Origin: an uncultured Prevotellaceae bacterium
GTDB taxonomy: Bacteria > Bacteroidota > Bacteroidia > Bacteroidales > Bacteroidaceae
DNA length: 64,000 bases
Direction of reading: 5' to 3'
Assembly (NCBI GenBank): GCA_902786665.1
Contig: CADADN010000024.1
Location: forward strand, 1 to 64,000
Shown here: in pieces, positions 1-8,023 of the stretch
How the letters are laid out: each line of letters starts with the position of its first letter
Position numbering within the stretch: the first letter of the stretch is position 1
Notes under the pieces: generated by a model
Databases searched by the model: none
What the model was told of the DNA's origin: nothing
The model's input: only the letters and a program-made list of their open reading frames with translations
Program-made: the position numbers and the translations under genes

Positions 1-230
1 CCACGGCGACGCTGGGAAGCGTCGCCCCCTAGTGCGCACACCCCATTGGCGTTCGGGCGGGCACAAGACCCGCCCCTACGACTTCGGGGGACATTCTTGC
101 CACGGCGACGCTGGGAAGCGTCGCCCCCCTAGTGAGCACACCCACTGGCGTTCGGGCGGGCACAAGACCCGCCCCTACGACTTCGGGGGACATTCTTGGC
201 GTGGCGACGCTGGGAAGCGTCGCCCCCTAA
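1..230. repeat. Tandem 99-bp palindromic repeat, about 2.3 copies
   Basis: Two full units (1-99 and 100-198) and a partial third (199-230) lie head to tail and are almost identical. Each full unit holds two separate inverted repeats: arms GCGACGC/GCGTCGC around TGGGAA, and arms GGGCGGG/CCCGCCC around CACAAGA. The array probably continues beyond the left edge of the window. The build resembles REP-type intergenic palindromes; no protein-coding signal is convincing. Open reading frames through it are a by-product of the repeat. Confidence 0.85.
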
Positions 231-375
231 TGATACAACCATTTTTGATAATTACATGGAAATTATATGTTAAAAAACAACCCAACAATTCTTGTCACTC
301 CCCAACACCTCAAATATGTGATGAAAAGCATGGTCCCATTTTTACTTTTTTTTATTCTTATTTTCTTGAAAATCC

Positions 376-406
376 TTTGCTTTTTCGTTGCAAAGAAGTA
401 ATTTTG
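376..406 (+). promoter_or_regulatory. Promoter upstream of aroA
   Basis: TTTG at 376-379 and TAATTTTG at 399-406 are separated by 19 bases, an exact fit to the Bacteroidetes sigma consensus. Transcription would start near 413, leaving a leader of about 75 bases before aroA. A small GC hairpin (GGGGC/GCCCC) lies in that leader around 427-440. It is the only clear promoter seen before the aroA-sprE-porX-tsaE block. Confidence 0.75.
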
Positions 407-489
407 CAACCCGATTGGCAAAGTGTGGGGCATCCGCCCCCCAAGTCACCTAAAAGCCTTTTATATCTTACTTTCCGAACTGTAAACCC

Positions 490-1743
490 ATGCGATACAA
501 AATCAGTGCCCCCGCACACATCGACACCACCATCGACCTACCCTCTTCGAAGAGCATCAGCAACCGCGCCTTGGTCATCCAAGCCCTCTCCGGCAGCACG
601 GAATGGCCGACGAACCTCTCCGACTGCGACGACACCGCCGTCATCATCCGCGCCCTGCGCGACATGCCCCCCACCATCGACATCATGGCCTCAGGCTCCG
701 CCATGCGTTTCATGACCGCCTTCCTCGCCGTCACCGACCATGGCGAGCACGTGCTCACCGGCACGGAACGCATGCGCCACCGCCCCATCGGCATCCTCGT
801 AGACGCCCTGCGGCAGTTGGGCGCCGACATCGAATACGTCGGCGAAGAAGGTTTCCCCCCACTCCGCATCCGTGGCAGCCGCCTCGACGGCGGACACATC
901 GACGTGGCAGGCAATGTCAGTTCGCAATTCATCTCCGCCCTGCTGATTGCCGGCGCCACGATGCGCGACGGCATGGAGCTGCACCTCACCGACAGCATCA
1001 TCTCCCGGCCCTACATCGACCTGACGCTCTGCACGATGCGCGACTTCGGTGCGAAGGTGGAGTGGACCGGCCCCGACACCATCGAGGTGGCGCCGCAGCC
1101 CTACCGCCCCACCCCCTATTTCATCGAGAACGACTGGAGCGCCGCCTCCTACTGGTATGAGATGCTCTGCCTTAGCGACGACGAGTCGGTGGTGCGCCTC
1201 AACGGGTTGACCGACGGTTCACGCCAAGGCGACTCCGTCACGCGCTACATCTTCAGCCTCCTGGGCGTGAAGACCACCTTTGGCGTGCGCGAGAAAGGCG
1301 TCCCCACGACGGTGAAGCTGAAGCACCGCAGGGTGAATCTCCCACGGCTGGAGTTCAGCTTCATCAACCAGCCCGACCTCGCACAGACCTACGTGGTGAC
1401 GTGCGCCCTCCTCGGCATACCCTTCCATTTCAAAGGCCTCAGCACACTACGCATCAAGGAGACCGACCGCATAGAGGCCCTGAAACGCGAGATGCTGAAA
1501 CTCGGTTTCGTGGTGAGCAGCAACGTGGACAACGACTTGATATGGAATGGCGAGTGCTGCGAGGCAGACATCCACCCTGTCATCAACACCTACAAGGATC
1601 ACCGCATGGCCCTCGCCTTCGCCCCCGCCAGCGCCTCCTTCCCCGGCCTGCGCATCAACGACCCCTCGGTGGTGAGCAAGTCATATCCCCGCTACTGGGA
1701 TGACCTGCGCAAGGCTGGCTATGTGATAGAAGAAGAGCCATGA
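490..1743 (+). CDS. aroA: 3-phosphoshikimate 1-carboxyvinyltransferase (EPSP synthase)
   Basis: This enzyme joins phosphoenolpyruvate to shikimate-3-phosphate in the sixth step of the shikimate pathway in the cytosol. The protein is 417 residues, close to the usual 425-430. The substrate motif SSKSISNRAL at residues 19-28 carries the conserved Lys21, Ser22 and Arg26. The usual NAGTAMR segment appears as ASGSAMRF (67-74). The phosphate-binding SSQ motif is present, as are KETDRIEAL (about 320) and YKDHRMALAF (about 367). The ATG at 490 follows a strong promoter, and no upstream in-frame alternative fits the family N-terminus. Its stop overlaps the next start by four bases, so the two genes are probably translated together. 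There is no other shikimate gene in the window. Confidence 0.96.
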   Translation: MRYKISAPAHIDTTIDLPSSKSISNRALVIQALSGSTEWPTNLSDCDDTAVIIRALRDMPPTIDIMASGSAMRFMTAFLAVTDHGEHVLTGTERMRHRPIGILVDALRQLGADIEYVGEEGFPPLRIRGSRLDGGHIDVAGNVSSQFISALLIAGATMRDGMELHLTDSIISRPYIDLTLCTMRDFGAKVEWTGPDTIEVAPQPYRPTPYFIENDWSAASYWYEMLCLSDDESVVRLNGLTDGSRQGDSVTRYIFSLLGVKTTFGVREKGVPTTVKLKHRRVNLPRLEFSFINQPDLAQTYVVTCALLGIPFHFKGLSTLRIKETDRIEALKREMLKLGFVVSSNVDNDLIWNGECCEADIHPVINTYKDHRMALAFAPASASFPGLRINDPSVVSKSYPRYWDDLRKAGYVIEEEP

Positions 1744-2126
1744 GCTATGTGACCATCGTGGTGGCCGCCATCGTGTGTCTTGGCGTCGTCACCGCCCTCC
1801 TCCATTTTTTCTCCAAAGGCGAAGACCAACCCGTCGCCGCCCCACCCTCCTGCGCCACCTGCGACGGCACCGACAGCCGTTGCGAACAGGAATGCATGCT
1901 CGAAGCGGCAGTGAAAGACATCGAGTATTTCGACGACGAGGAACTGGACGCCTTCCGCGGGCGACCCTCCGACAGCTACAGCGACAGCGAGGCGGAGCAG
2001 TTCGGCGAAGTGCTTTACACCATGCGCCCCGAGGAGGTGGCGGCATGGAGCCGCAGCCTCACACTGCGCGGCATCAACGTCCCCGACCAGCTGAAAGACG
2101 AGCTGTTCATGCTCCTGGAAAAATGA
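1740..2126 (+). CDS. Small membrane-anchored acidic protein, function unknown
   Basis: I do not recognise this 128-residue protein. Residues 4-24 form a single hydrophobic segment near the N-terminus and the rest is acidic, so it is probably a membrane-anchored protein with a soluble tail. Residues 38-51 hold four cysteines in a CxxC...CxxxC arrangement that could bind a metal or form disulfides. The C-terminal half is predicted helical, with no enzyme motif visible. The start overlaps the aroA stop (ATGA), which supports both the start and co-expression. A 9-bp tandem repeat fills the gap to sprE. It could be a small accessory protein of the cell envelope, but only the position suggests this. 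Confidence 0.75.
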   Translation: MSYVTIVVAAIVCLGVVTALLHFFSKGEDQPVAAPPSCATCDGTDSRCEQECMLEAAVKDIEYFDDEELDAFRGRPSDSYSDSEAEQFGEVLYTMRPEEVAAWSRSLTLRGINVPDQLKDELFMLLEK

Positions 2127-2151
2127 TTTCCACCAGGAGCGCCCCATGGAA

Positions 2152-2205
2152 ACCACAAAGCCCATAAAGCCCACAGTGCCCACAAAGCCCACAAAGCCCA
2201 TAGAA
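2152..2205 (+). repeat. 9-bp tandem repeat (consensus CCCACAAAG), six units
   Basis: Six consecutive nonamers run without a break between the 128-residue ORF and sprE. Two units match the consensus exactly and the others differ at one to three positions. The 9-bp period is shared by other minisatellites in the window (5671, 21701, 49847). Confidence 0.85.
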
Positions 2206-2270
2206 GCTATAAAAAAATTGAAAATCCCTTTGCAAGGCAATAAAAGGGGTGTTTTGGCGGTTATATAATA

Positions 2271-5200
2271 ATGAATATGAAAAGGACGAGAGCCATCATC
2301 CCCCTGTTGCTGACATCGCTGTTGCTGGTGTTGGCAGGCTGCTCTTCGCAAAAGAACACGGCGAAGAGCCGCTTCTGGCAATCGTTCACGGCAAAATACA
2401 ACATCTACTACAACGGCACGCTGGCCTACATCGAAGGCTCCCAGGCGAAGGAAGACGGCAACAAAGACAACTTCACCGAAATCATCCCCCTCTACACGGT
2501 AGGCAACAAAAGCAGTGTGCAGCTCGGTTCCGGCAGTTTCGACAAAGCCATCGAGAAGAGCCAGAAAGCCATCAAACTGCACAGCATCACCAAGCGGCCG
2601 GAATGGACGAAGAGCCGCAGGAAGACCGCCAAGGACATAGAATGGCTCAACCGTCGCGAATACAACCCGATGTTGTGGAAGGCGTGGATGCTCATGGGCC
2701 GCTCGCAGTTCCACAAGGGCGCCTTCGACGAAGCCGCCGCCACCTTCTCCTACATGAGCCGACTCTACCAGACACAGCCCGCCATCTACTGCAAGGCCCG
2801 CGCCTGGCTCGCCAAATGCTACATCGAGCAAGACTGGCTCTACGACGCAGAGGATGTGATACGCAATATGGAGCGCGACTCCATCGACTGGCATGCGACA
2901 AAGGAATGGAACTACACCTATGCCGATTACTACATCCACACCGGCGACTACGAAAAAGCCATACCCTACCTGCGCAAGGTCATCAAGAGCGAGATGCGCC
3001 GCAAGCAGCGTGCCCGCGAGTGGTATCTCATGGGACAACTGGAAGCCGAACTGGGAAACCGTGAAAAAGCATACAAGGCCTTCAAGCACGTACTCAGGGA
3101 GAACCCACCCTACGAGCTGGCGTTCAACGCCCGCATCGCCATGACAGAGGTGATGGCCGCCGGCAGCACGAAGAAGACCATCAGCCGCCTGAAGCGCATG
3201 GCCGCCTCAGACAACAACAAGGACTATCTCGACCAGGTGTACTACGCCATGGGCAACGTCTATCTCCTCGACAAGGACACCACCAACGCCATCGCCGCCT
3301 ATGAGAAGGGCAACGCCAAGGCCACACGCTCGGGCGTGGAGAAAGGCGTGCTGCTGCTGAAACTGGGCAACCTCTACTGGGAGAAGGAGAAGTTCGGCGA
3401 CGCACAGCGCTGCTACGGCGCAGCCATCGGCATGCTCGACAAGGAGCGCAAGGACTACGAAGAGTTGTCCAACCGCTCGAAAATACTCGACGAACTGGCA
3501 CCTTACACCGAAGCCATCCACTTGCAGGACTCCCTCCTCGAACTCGCCGACATGCCCGAGAAAGAACGTCTCGAAGCCATCGACCGCGTGATAGAGGCAT
3601 TGAAGAAGAAAGAGAAGGAGGAGAGAAAGGCACAGGCCGAAGAAGCCGTGCAACAACAGCAAGGTCGTGGAAACACCAATGTCAACAACCGTCAGCAGAA
3701 CCAGCAGAACGCCATGCAAAACCAGCAGCAACAGCAAGGCGAATGGTATTTCTACAACGCACTCGCTGTCTCGCAAGGCAAGACCACTTTCCAAAGGCAA
3801 TGGGGAAAGCGTGAGAACGAAGACAACTGGCGGCGGTCGAACAAGACCGTGGTGAGCGACTTCAACGCGGAGAACCAGGAGGGAATGGGTGAGTTGGGCG
3901 AGGCTGGCGACTCCATCCTTGCAGCACAAGCAGCAGCGGAAGACTCCCTCGCCACCGTGGAGGACAGCGCACAGAACGACCCACACAAGCGTGAATACTA
4001 CCTCAAGCAGATTCCCTTCACCGACGAACAGAAGCAGGAATGCCACCTCATCATAGCCGACGGACTATTCCACTCGGGCATCATCTTCAAGGACAAACTC
4101 GACAACCTGAGACTCAGTGAGAAACAGTTTGACCGACTCACTTTCAACTACCCCGAATTCGAGAAGATGGACGAGGTGTTCTACCACCTTTTCCTCCTCT
4201 ATTCGCGCAAGGGGGAGACTTTCGCCGCCGACAGTTGCGTGGAAAAACTCAAAGAGCAGTTCCCGGAAAGCCAATGGACGAAAATCCTCACCGACCCCTA
4301 TTTCGTGGAGAACTCGAAATGGGGCGAGCGGATGGAAGACTCCCTCTACACCGCCACCTACAGCGCCTTCAAGGCCGACCGCCACGAGGAGGTGATGGCC
4401 AATGCCGAACTCTCAGAAACACGCTTCCCCATGGGTGGCAACCGCGACAAATTCCTCTTCATCAGAGGCTTGAGCCGACTCAACCACGATGATGCAGAAG
4501 GCTGTCTGGCAGATATGAACGAGGTGGTGAAAAACTTCCCCTCAGGACGCATCAGCGAGATGGCAGGCATGATCATCAATGGTGTGAAAGAAGGAAAGCG
4601 GCTGAAGGGCGGGCAATTCGACCTTAGCGACATGTGGAGCCGCCGCTCCGTGGTGCTCAACGACAGCGACTCCCTCGCAGCACGGAAATTCACACCCGAC
4701 CGCCTGAAAGAGTTCGTCTATGTCGTCGCCTACGACCCCGACTCTCTCAACGAGAACCAACTGCTCTACGAGATGGCTCGGTTCAACTTCACCACCTACA
4801 TCGTGAGGAACTTCGAAATCGAATTGGAAAACCTCGACGGCATCCACCTGATGAAAGTCTCCGGCTTCCGATTCTTCGACGAGGCACACCAGTACGCCAG
4901 CGAGGTGAGCAAGCAAGAGAACGTGGTGAGAAGGATGCGCAAGGCCCGAACACTCATCATCAGCAAGGAGAACCTCGAGCTGCTGGGCAAGCAGTTCAGC
5001 TTCGACGACTACAACGAATTCTATGCGAAGCATTTCGCACCCTTGCGCCTGCCCTCCGACAACCTGCTGAGCGAGCCCTACGACTACGGCGACAGTGAAG
5101 AGACCGACCTCAAGGATGCCTTCGAACAAAACAAAGCCGTGGACAACGAAGGTGTGGACGACGGCTTCAACATCGACGGCGGCGGAACGGACAACCCCGA

Positions 5201-5954
5201 TGACAATAGTTTCGAACTGCCGGAGGAAGAGCCTGCCAACGAAGAGAAGGCAACACTTGACAAAGATGTCATCATCCAGCCAACGGAGCAACCAACGCAA
5301 GGAGGAATACCCGACGAAGACGACGAGCCTTCCATCCCCGCCGACGATGATGACGGAGTCACCATCCCCACCGACGACGACGGGTTCACCATCCCGATGG
5401 ACGACGACGGTGGACTCTCCATACCCACTGACGACAACGGTGGACTTCCTGTTCCCAATGGCAACCAAGACGACAATATCAACAACTCCGTGGTGACACC
5501 CGGCTCCAACAACAACGGCAACACCCTGGAAGACGACGAGTACAACATCTTCGAGTCAAAGCGCAACCCCAACTCCGGCAAAGTGCCCACCAAGACCGAT
5601 GCGAAGAACAACCAGAAAAAGGTGGAACTGCCCACCGACGCCACACCCGCCAAGACGGAGAAGAGCAACCGGAGTGACAGGAATAATCGGAGTGATCGGA
5701 GTGGTCGGAGTGATCGGAGTAATCAGAGTGATCGGAATAATCAGAGTGATCGGAGTAATCAGAATACTCAGAAGCCCGCCAAGAAGCAAGAGCCCGAAAC
5801 CGACGCCATCAACCCTGAGAAAGAAGACACCGGCATCTATTTCGACGATTTCGACGTCGCTCCCGTGCCGGCATCCCCCACATCCAAGAAGAAGGAGAAG
5901 GAACTTCAAGACATCGACTTGGAAGACGAATATTACGACCTGGATGGATTTTAG
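2271..5954 (+). CDS. sprE: TPR lipoprotein, SprE/PorW-like type IX secretion component
   Basis: The 1227-residue protein starts with a lipoprotein signal peptide ending in the lipobox LAGC (Cys24). The first 450 residues are helical repeats of TPR type, with the opening SRFWQSFTAKYNIYYNG and a WTKSRRKTAKDIEWLNRREY stretch that I recall from the SprE/PorW family. A Gln/Asn-rich linker follows near 465-495, then more helical repeats to about 950. The C-terminal 270 residues are disordered, acidic and repetitive, with several IPxDDDG units and an Arg-Ser-Asp/Arg-Asn-Asn tract (residues 1134-1166). SprE/PorW proteins are needed for type IX secretion. porX, the regulator of that system, follows only 20 bases downstream, which supports the call. 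ATG at 2271 and at 2277 are both possible starts. A generic TPR lipoprotein is the main alternative. Confidence 0.72.
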   Translation: MNMKRTRAIIPLLLTSLLLVLAGCSSQKNTAKSRFWQSFTAKYNIYYNGTLAYIEGSQAKEDGNKDNFTEIIPLYTVGNKSSVQLGSGSFDKAIEKSQKAIKLHSITKRPEWTKSRRKTAKDIEWLNRREYNPMLWKAWMLMGRSQFHKGAFDEAAATFSYMSRLYQTQPAIYCKARAWLAKCYIEQDWLYDAEDVIRNMERDSIDWHATKEWNYTYADYYIHTGDYEKAIPYLRKVIKSEMRRKQRAREWYLMGQLEAELGNREKAYKAFKHVLRENPPYELAFNARIAMTEVMAAGSTKKTISRLKRMAASDNNKDYLDQVYYAMGNVYLLDKDTTNAIAAYEKGNAKATRSGVEKGVLLLKLGNLYWEKEKFGDAQRCYGAAIGMLDKERKDYEELSNRSKILDELAPYTEAIHLQDSLLELADMPEKERLEAIDRVIEALKKKEKEERKAQAEEAVQQQQGRGNTNVNNRQQNQQNAMQNQQQQQGEWYFYNALAVSQGKTTFQRQWGKRENEDNWRRSNKTVVSDFNAENQEGMGELGEAGDSILAAQAAAEDSLATVEDSAQNDPHKREYYLKQIPFTDEQKQECHLIIADGLFHSGIIFKDKLDNLRLSEKQFDRLTFNYPEFEKMDEVFYHLFLLYSRKGETFAADSCVEKLKEQFPESQWTKILTDPYFVENSKWGERMEDSLYTATYSAFKADRHEEVMANAELSETRFPMGGNRDKFLFIRGLSRLNHDDAEGCLADMNEVVKNFPSGRISEMAGMIINGVKEGKRLKGGQFDLSDMWSRRSVVLNDSDSLAARKFTPDRLKEFVYVVAYDPDSLNENQLLYEMARFNFTTYIVRNFEIELENLDGIHLMKVSGFRFFDEAHQYASEVSKQENVVRRMRKARTLIISKENLELLGKQFSFDDYNEFYAKHFAPLRLPSDNLLSEPYDYGDSEETDLKDAFEQNKAVDNEGVDDGFNIDGGGTDNPDDNSFELPEEEPANEEKATLDKDVIIQPTEQPTQGGIPDEDDEPSIPADDDDGVTIPTDDDGFTIPMDDDGGLSIPTDDNGGLPVPNGNQDDNINNSVVTPGSNNNGNTLEDDEYNIFESKRNPNSGKVPTKTDAKNNQKKVELPTDATPAKTEKSNRSDRNNRSDRSGRSDRSNQSDRNNQSDRSNQNTQKPAKKQEPETDAINPEKEDTGIYFDDFDVAPVPASPTSKKKEKELQDIDLEDEYYDLDGF
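5671..5769 (+). repeat. In-frame 9-bp minisatellite inside sprE (consensus GGAGTGATC)
   Basis: Eleven consecutive nonamers encode a repetitive tripeptide tract (RSD, RNN, QSD variants) in the disordered tail of the SprE-like protein. A 9-bp period preserves the frame whatever the copy number. The reverse complement of the same unit forms the array at 49847-49961. Confidence 0.9.
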
Positions 5955-5974
5955 ATAACACCCCGCCTTTAATC

Positions 5975-7564
5975 ATGACCAACGGACAATTATTATGGGT
6001 GGACGATGAGATAGAATTGCTCAAAGCCCACATCTTGTTTTTGAAAAAGAAAGGTTACGAAGTAACCACCGTGAGCAACGGCACCGACGCCATAGACCAG
6101 TGCCGGCAGCAAACCTTCGACCTGGTGCTCCTCGACGAGATGATGCCAGGCCTCTCCGGACTCGAGACCTTGTCGAAAATCAAGGAAATCTCGCCTGCCA
6201 CACCCGTGGTGATGGTGACCAAGAGTGAGGAAGAGAACATCATGGACCAAGCCATCGGCTCCAAGATTGCCGACTACCTCATCAAGCCCGTCAACCCCAA
6301 CCAAATCCTCCTCACCTTGAAGAAGAACATCCACCGCAAGGAGATTGTCACCGAGGTGACACAAAGCGGGTACCAGCAGAACTTCCTCGACATCTCCATG
6401 AAGATTTCCGACTGCAGGACGATGGAAGACTGGACCGACATCTACCGCAGGCTGGTGCACTGGGAACTGGAGTTGAGCAGCACCGACAGCAACATGACAG
6501 AGATGCTGAACACACAGAAGGAGGATGCCAACAACGGCTTCGCCAAGTTCATCAAGAAGAACTACCTCGACTGGGTGGCTCCTCCATCGGTCCATGGTGG
6601 TCTCTCCCGCACGACAGGCGCTTCCGGCGAGCGTCCGATGATGAGTCCCGACATCTTCAAGAACAAGGTGTTCCCCTTGCTCGACAAAGGCGAGAAGGTG
6701 TTTCTCATCGTCATCGACAACTTCCGCTTCGACCAATGGCGGATGCTGGCACAGGAGATAGGCGACATGTTCGACATCGACGAGGACATCTATTGCAGCA
6801 TCCTCCCCACCGCCACCCAATATGCGCGCAACGCCATCTTCAGCGGACTCATGCCCGACCAGATAGCCAAGATGTTCCCCGAACTATGGGTGGACGAGGA
6901 CGAGGAGGAAGGGAAGAACCTCAACGAAGGACCGCTCATCAAGACCCAACTGGAGCGCTTCCGCCGCCACAACACGTTCTCCTACCATAAAATCAACGAC
7001 TCCACTGGAGCGGAAAGTTTCATGCAACAGTTCAACAACCTGAAGAACAACGACCTCAACGTGGTGGTGATCAACTTCATCGACATGCTCTCCCATGCAC
7101 GCACGGAGTCGAAGATGGTGCGCGAACTGGCCAACAACGAGTCGGCCTATCGCTCCATCACACTGAGTTGGTTCCGCCACTCCGTGATGTCAGAACTCTT
7201 CCGCACCCTGGCGCAGTCCGACTACAAGGTGGTGCTGACCACCGACCACGGCAGCATACGCGCCTCGAAACCCATCAAAATCATCGGCGACCGCAACACC
7301 AACACCAACCTCCGTTACAAGTTGGGCAAGAACCTGAGTTACAACCCGAAGGAGGTGTTTGTGATGAAAAATCCGAAACAGGCACAGCTGCCCACCCCCA
7401 ACCTGAGCACATCCTATGTCTTCGCCACGGGAGCCGACTTCTTCGCCTATCCCAACAACTACAACTATTACGTGTCCTATTACAAAGACACCTTCCAGCA
7501 TGGCGGCATCTCCATGGAGGAGATGCTCGTGCCCCTTGTCACACTCACCCAACGCAAGCGATGA
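5975..7564 (+). CDS. porX: Response regulator with PglZ domain, PorX
   Basis: The 529-residue protein joins a CheY-like receiver (about 1-125) to a C-terminal PglZ/alkaline phosphatase-like domain. Receiver residues are intact: acidic pair Asp10-Asp11, phosphoacceptor Asp54 in LLDEMMPG, Thr82, and Lys104 followed by Pro. The C-terminal domain has the nucleophile region VFLIVIDNFRFDQWRML and the segment ILPTATQYARNAIFSGLMP, with a late TTDHGS metal-site motif. PorX regulates type IX secretion in Porphyromonas and Flavobacterium and lacks a DNA-binding domain, as here; the PglZ domain of PorX is known to act on nucleotides. The usual partner kinase PorY is not in the window. It lies 20 bases after sprE, and its stop overlaps tsaE. 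Confidence 0.93.
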   Translation: MTNGQLLWVDDEIELLKAHILFLKKKGYEVTTVSNGTDAIDQCRQQTFDLVLLDEMMPGLSGLETLSKIKEISPATPVVMVTKSEEENIMDQAIGSKIADYLIKPVNPNQILLTLKKNIHRKEIVTEVTQSGYQQNFLDISMKISDCRTMEDWTDIYRRLVHWELELSSTDSNMTEMLNTQKEDANNGFAKFIKKNYLDWVAPPSVHGGLSRTTGASGERPMMSPDIFKNKVFPLLDKGEKVFLIVIDNFRFDQWRMLAQEIGDMFDIDEDIYCSILPTATQYARNAIFSGLMPDQIAKMFPELWVDEDEEEGKNLNEGPLIKTQLERFRRHNTFSYHKINDSTGAESFMQQFNNLKNNDLNVVVINFIDMLSHARTESKMVRELANNESAYRSITLSWFRHSVMSELFRTLAQSDYKVVLTTDHGSIRASKPIKIIGDRNTNTNLRYKLGKNLSYNPKEVFVMKNPKQAQLPTPNLSTSYVFATGADFFAYPNNYNYYVSYYKDTFQHGGISMEEMLVPLVTLTQRKR

Positions 7565-7989
7565 CCACCATGGAAATCATCATACCCACCCTCGAAGAGC
7601 TCCCGTCGGCCGCCCGAACCTTCGTGGAGCATATCGGCGCACGCACCATCTTCGCCTTCTATGGAAAGATGGGCGCCGGGAAGACCACCTTTGTCAAAGC
7701 CGTCTGCGAGGCGCTTGGCGTGGAAGAGGTCATCACGTCACCCACCTTCGCCATCGTCAACGAGTATGAGTCCTCCAACACCGGAGAGAGCATCTACCAT
7801 TTCGACTTCTACCGCATCAAACGGCTTGAAGAGGTTTACGACATGGGCTATGAAGAGTATTTCTACAGCGGGCGATTGTGCTTCATAGAATGGCCGGAAC
7901 TGATTGAGGAGTTGCTGCCTGAGGATGCCGTCCGTGTGGAAATAGAGGAACGCGACGATGGTTCACGTGTGGTGAGATGGAACGACTGA
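7561..7989 (+). CDS. tsaE: tRNA threonylcarbamoyladenosine biosynthesis ATPase TsaE
   Basis: The 142-residue protein is the small P-loop ATPase that works with TsaD and TsaB to form t6A37 in tRNAs reading ANN codons. The Walker A motif GKMGAGKTT covers residues 35-43, followed by the family signature TSPTFAIVNEY and the FDFYR and FIEWPE segments. Length matches the family (about 140-155). The ATG at 7561 overlaps the porX stop (ATGA), making it the preferred start; ATG at 7570 would shorten it by three residues. The coupling to porX is a positional oddity, since no functional link between the two is known to me. Confidence 0.93.
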   Translation: MTTMEIIIPTLEELPSAARTFVEHIGARTIFAFYGKMGAGKTTFVKAVCEALGVEEVITSPTFAIVNEYESSNTGESIYHFDFYRIKRLEEVYDMGYEEYFYSGRLCFIEWPELIEELLPEDAVRVEIEERDDGSRVVRWND

Positions 7990-8023
7990 CAGTCATCGTG
8001 TCCTAATCAATAATCTTATCTGG

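Noticed and set aside
1..230. CRISPR array
   Set aside because: Units are 99 bp with no unique spacers and no cas genes; this is a tandem palindromic repeat.
32..715. 227-codon open frame across the left-end repeats into aroA
   Set aside because: It is built from tandem palindromic repeats, then overlaps aroA in another frame; no protein-like composition.
1719..3089. 456-codon antisense frame opposite aroA end, the 128-residue gene and sprE
   Set aside because: Long antisense frames are expected in GC-rich coding sequence; it has no known domain, and the plus-strand genes are certain or well supported.
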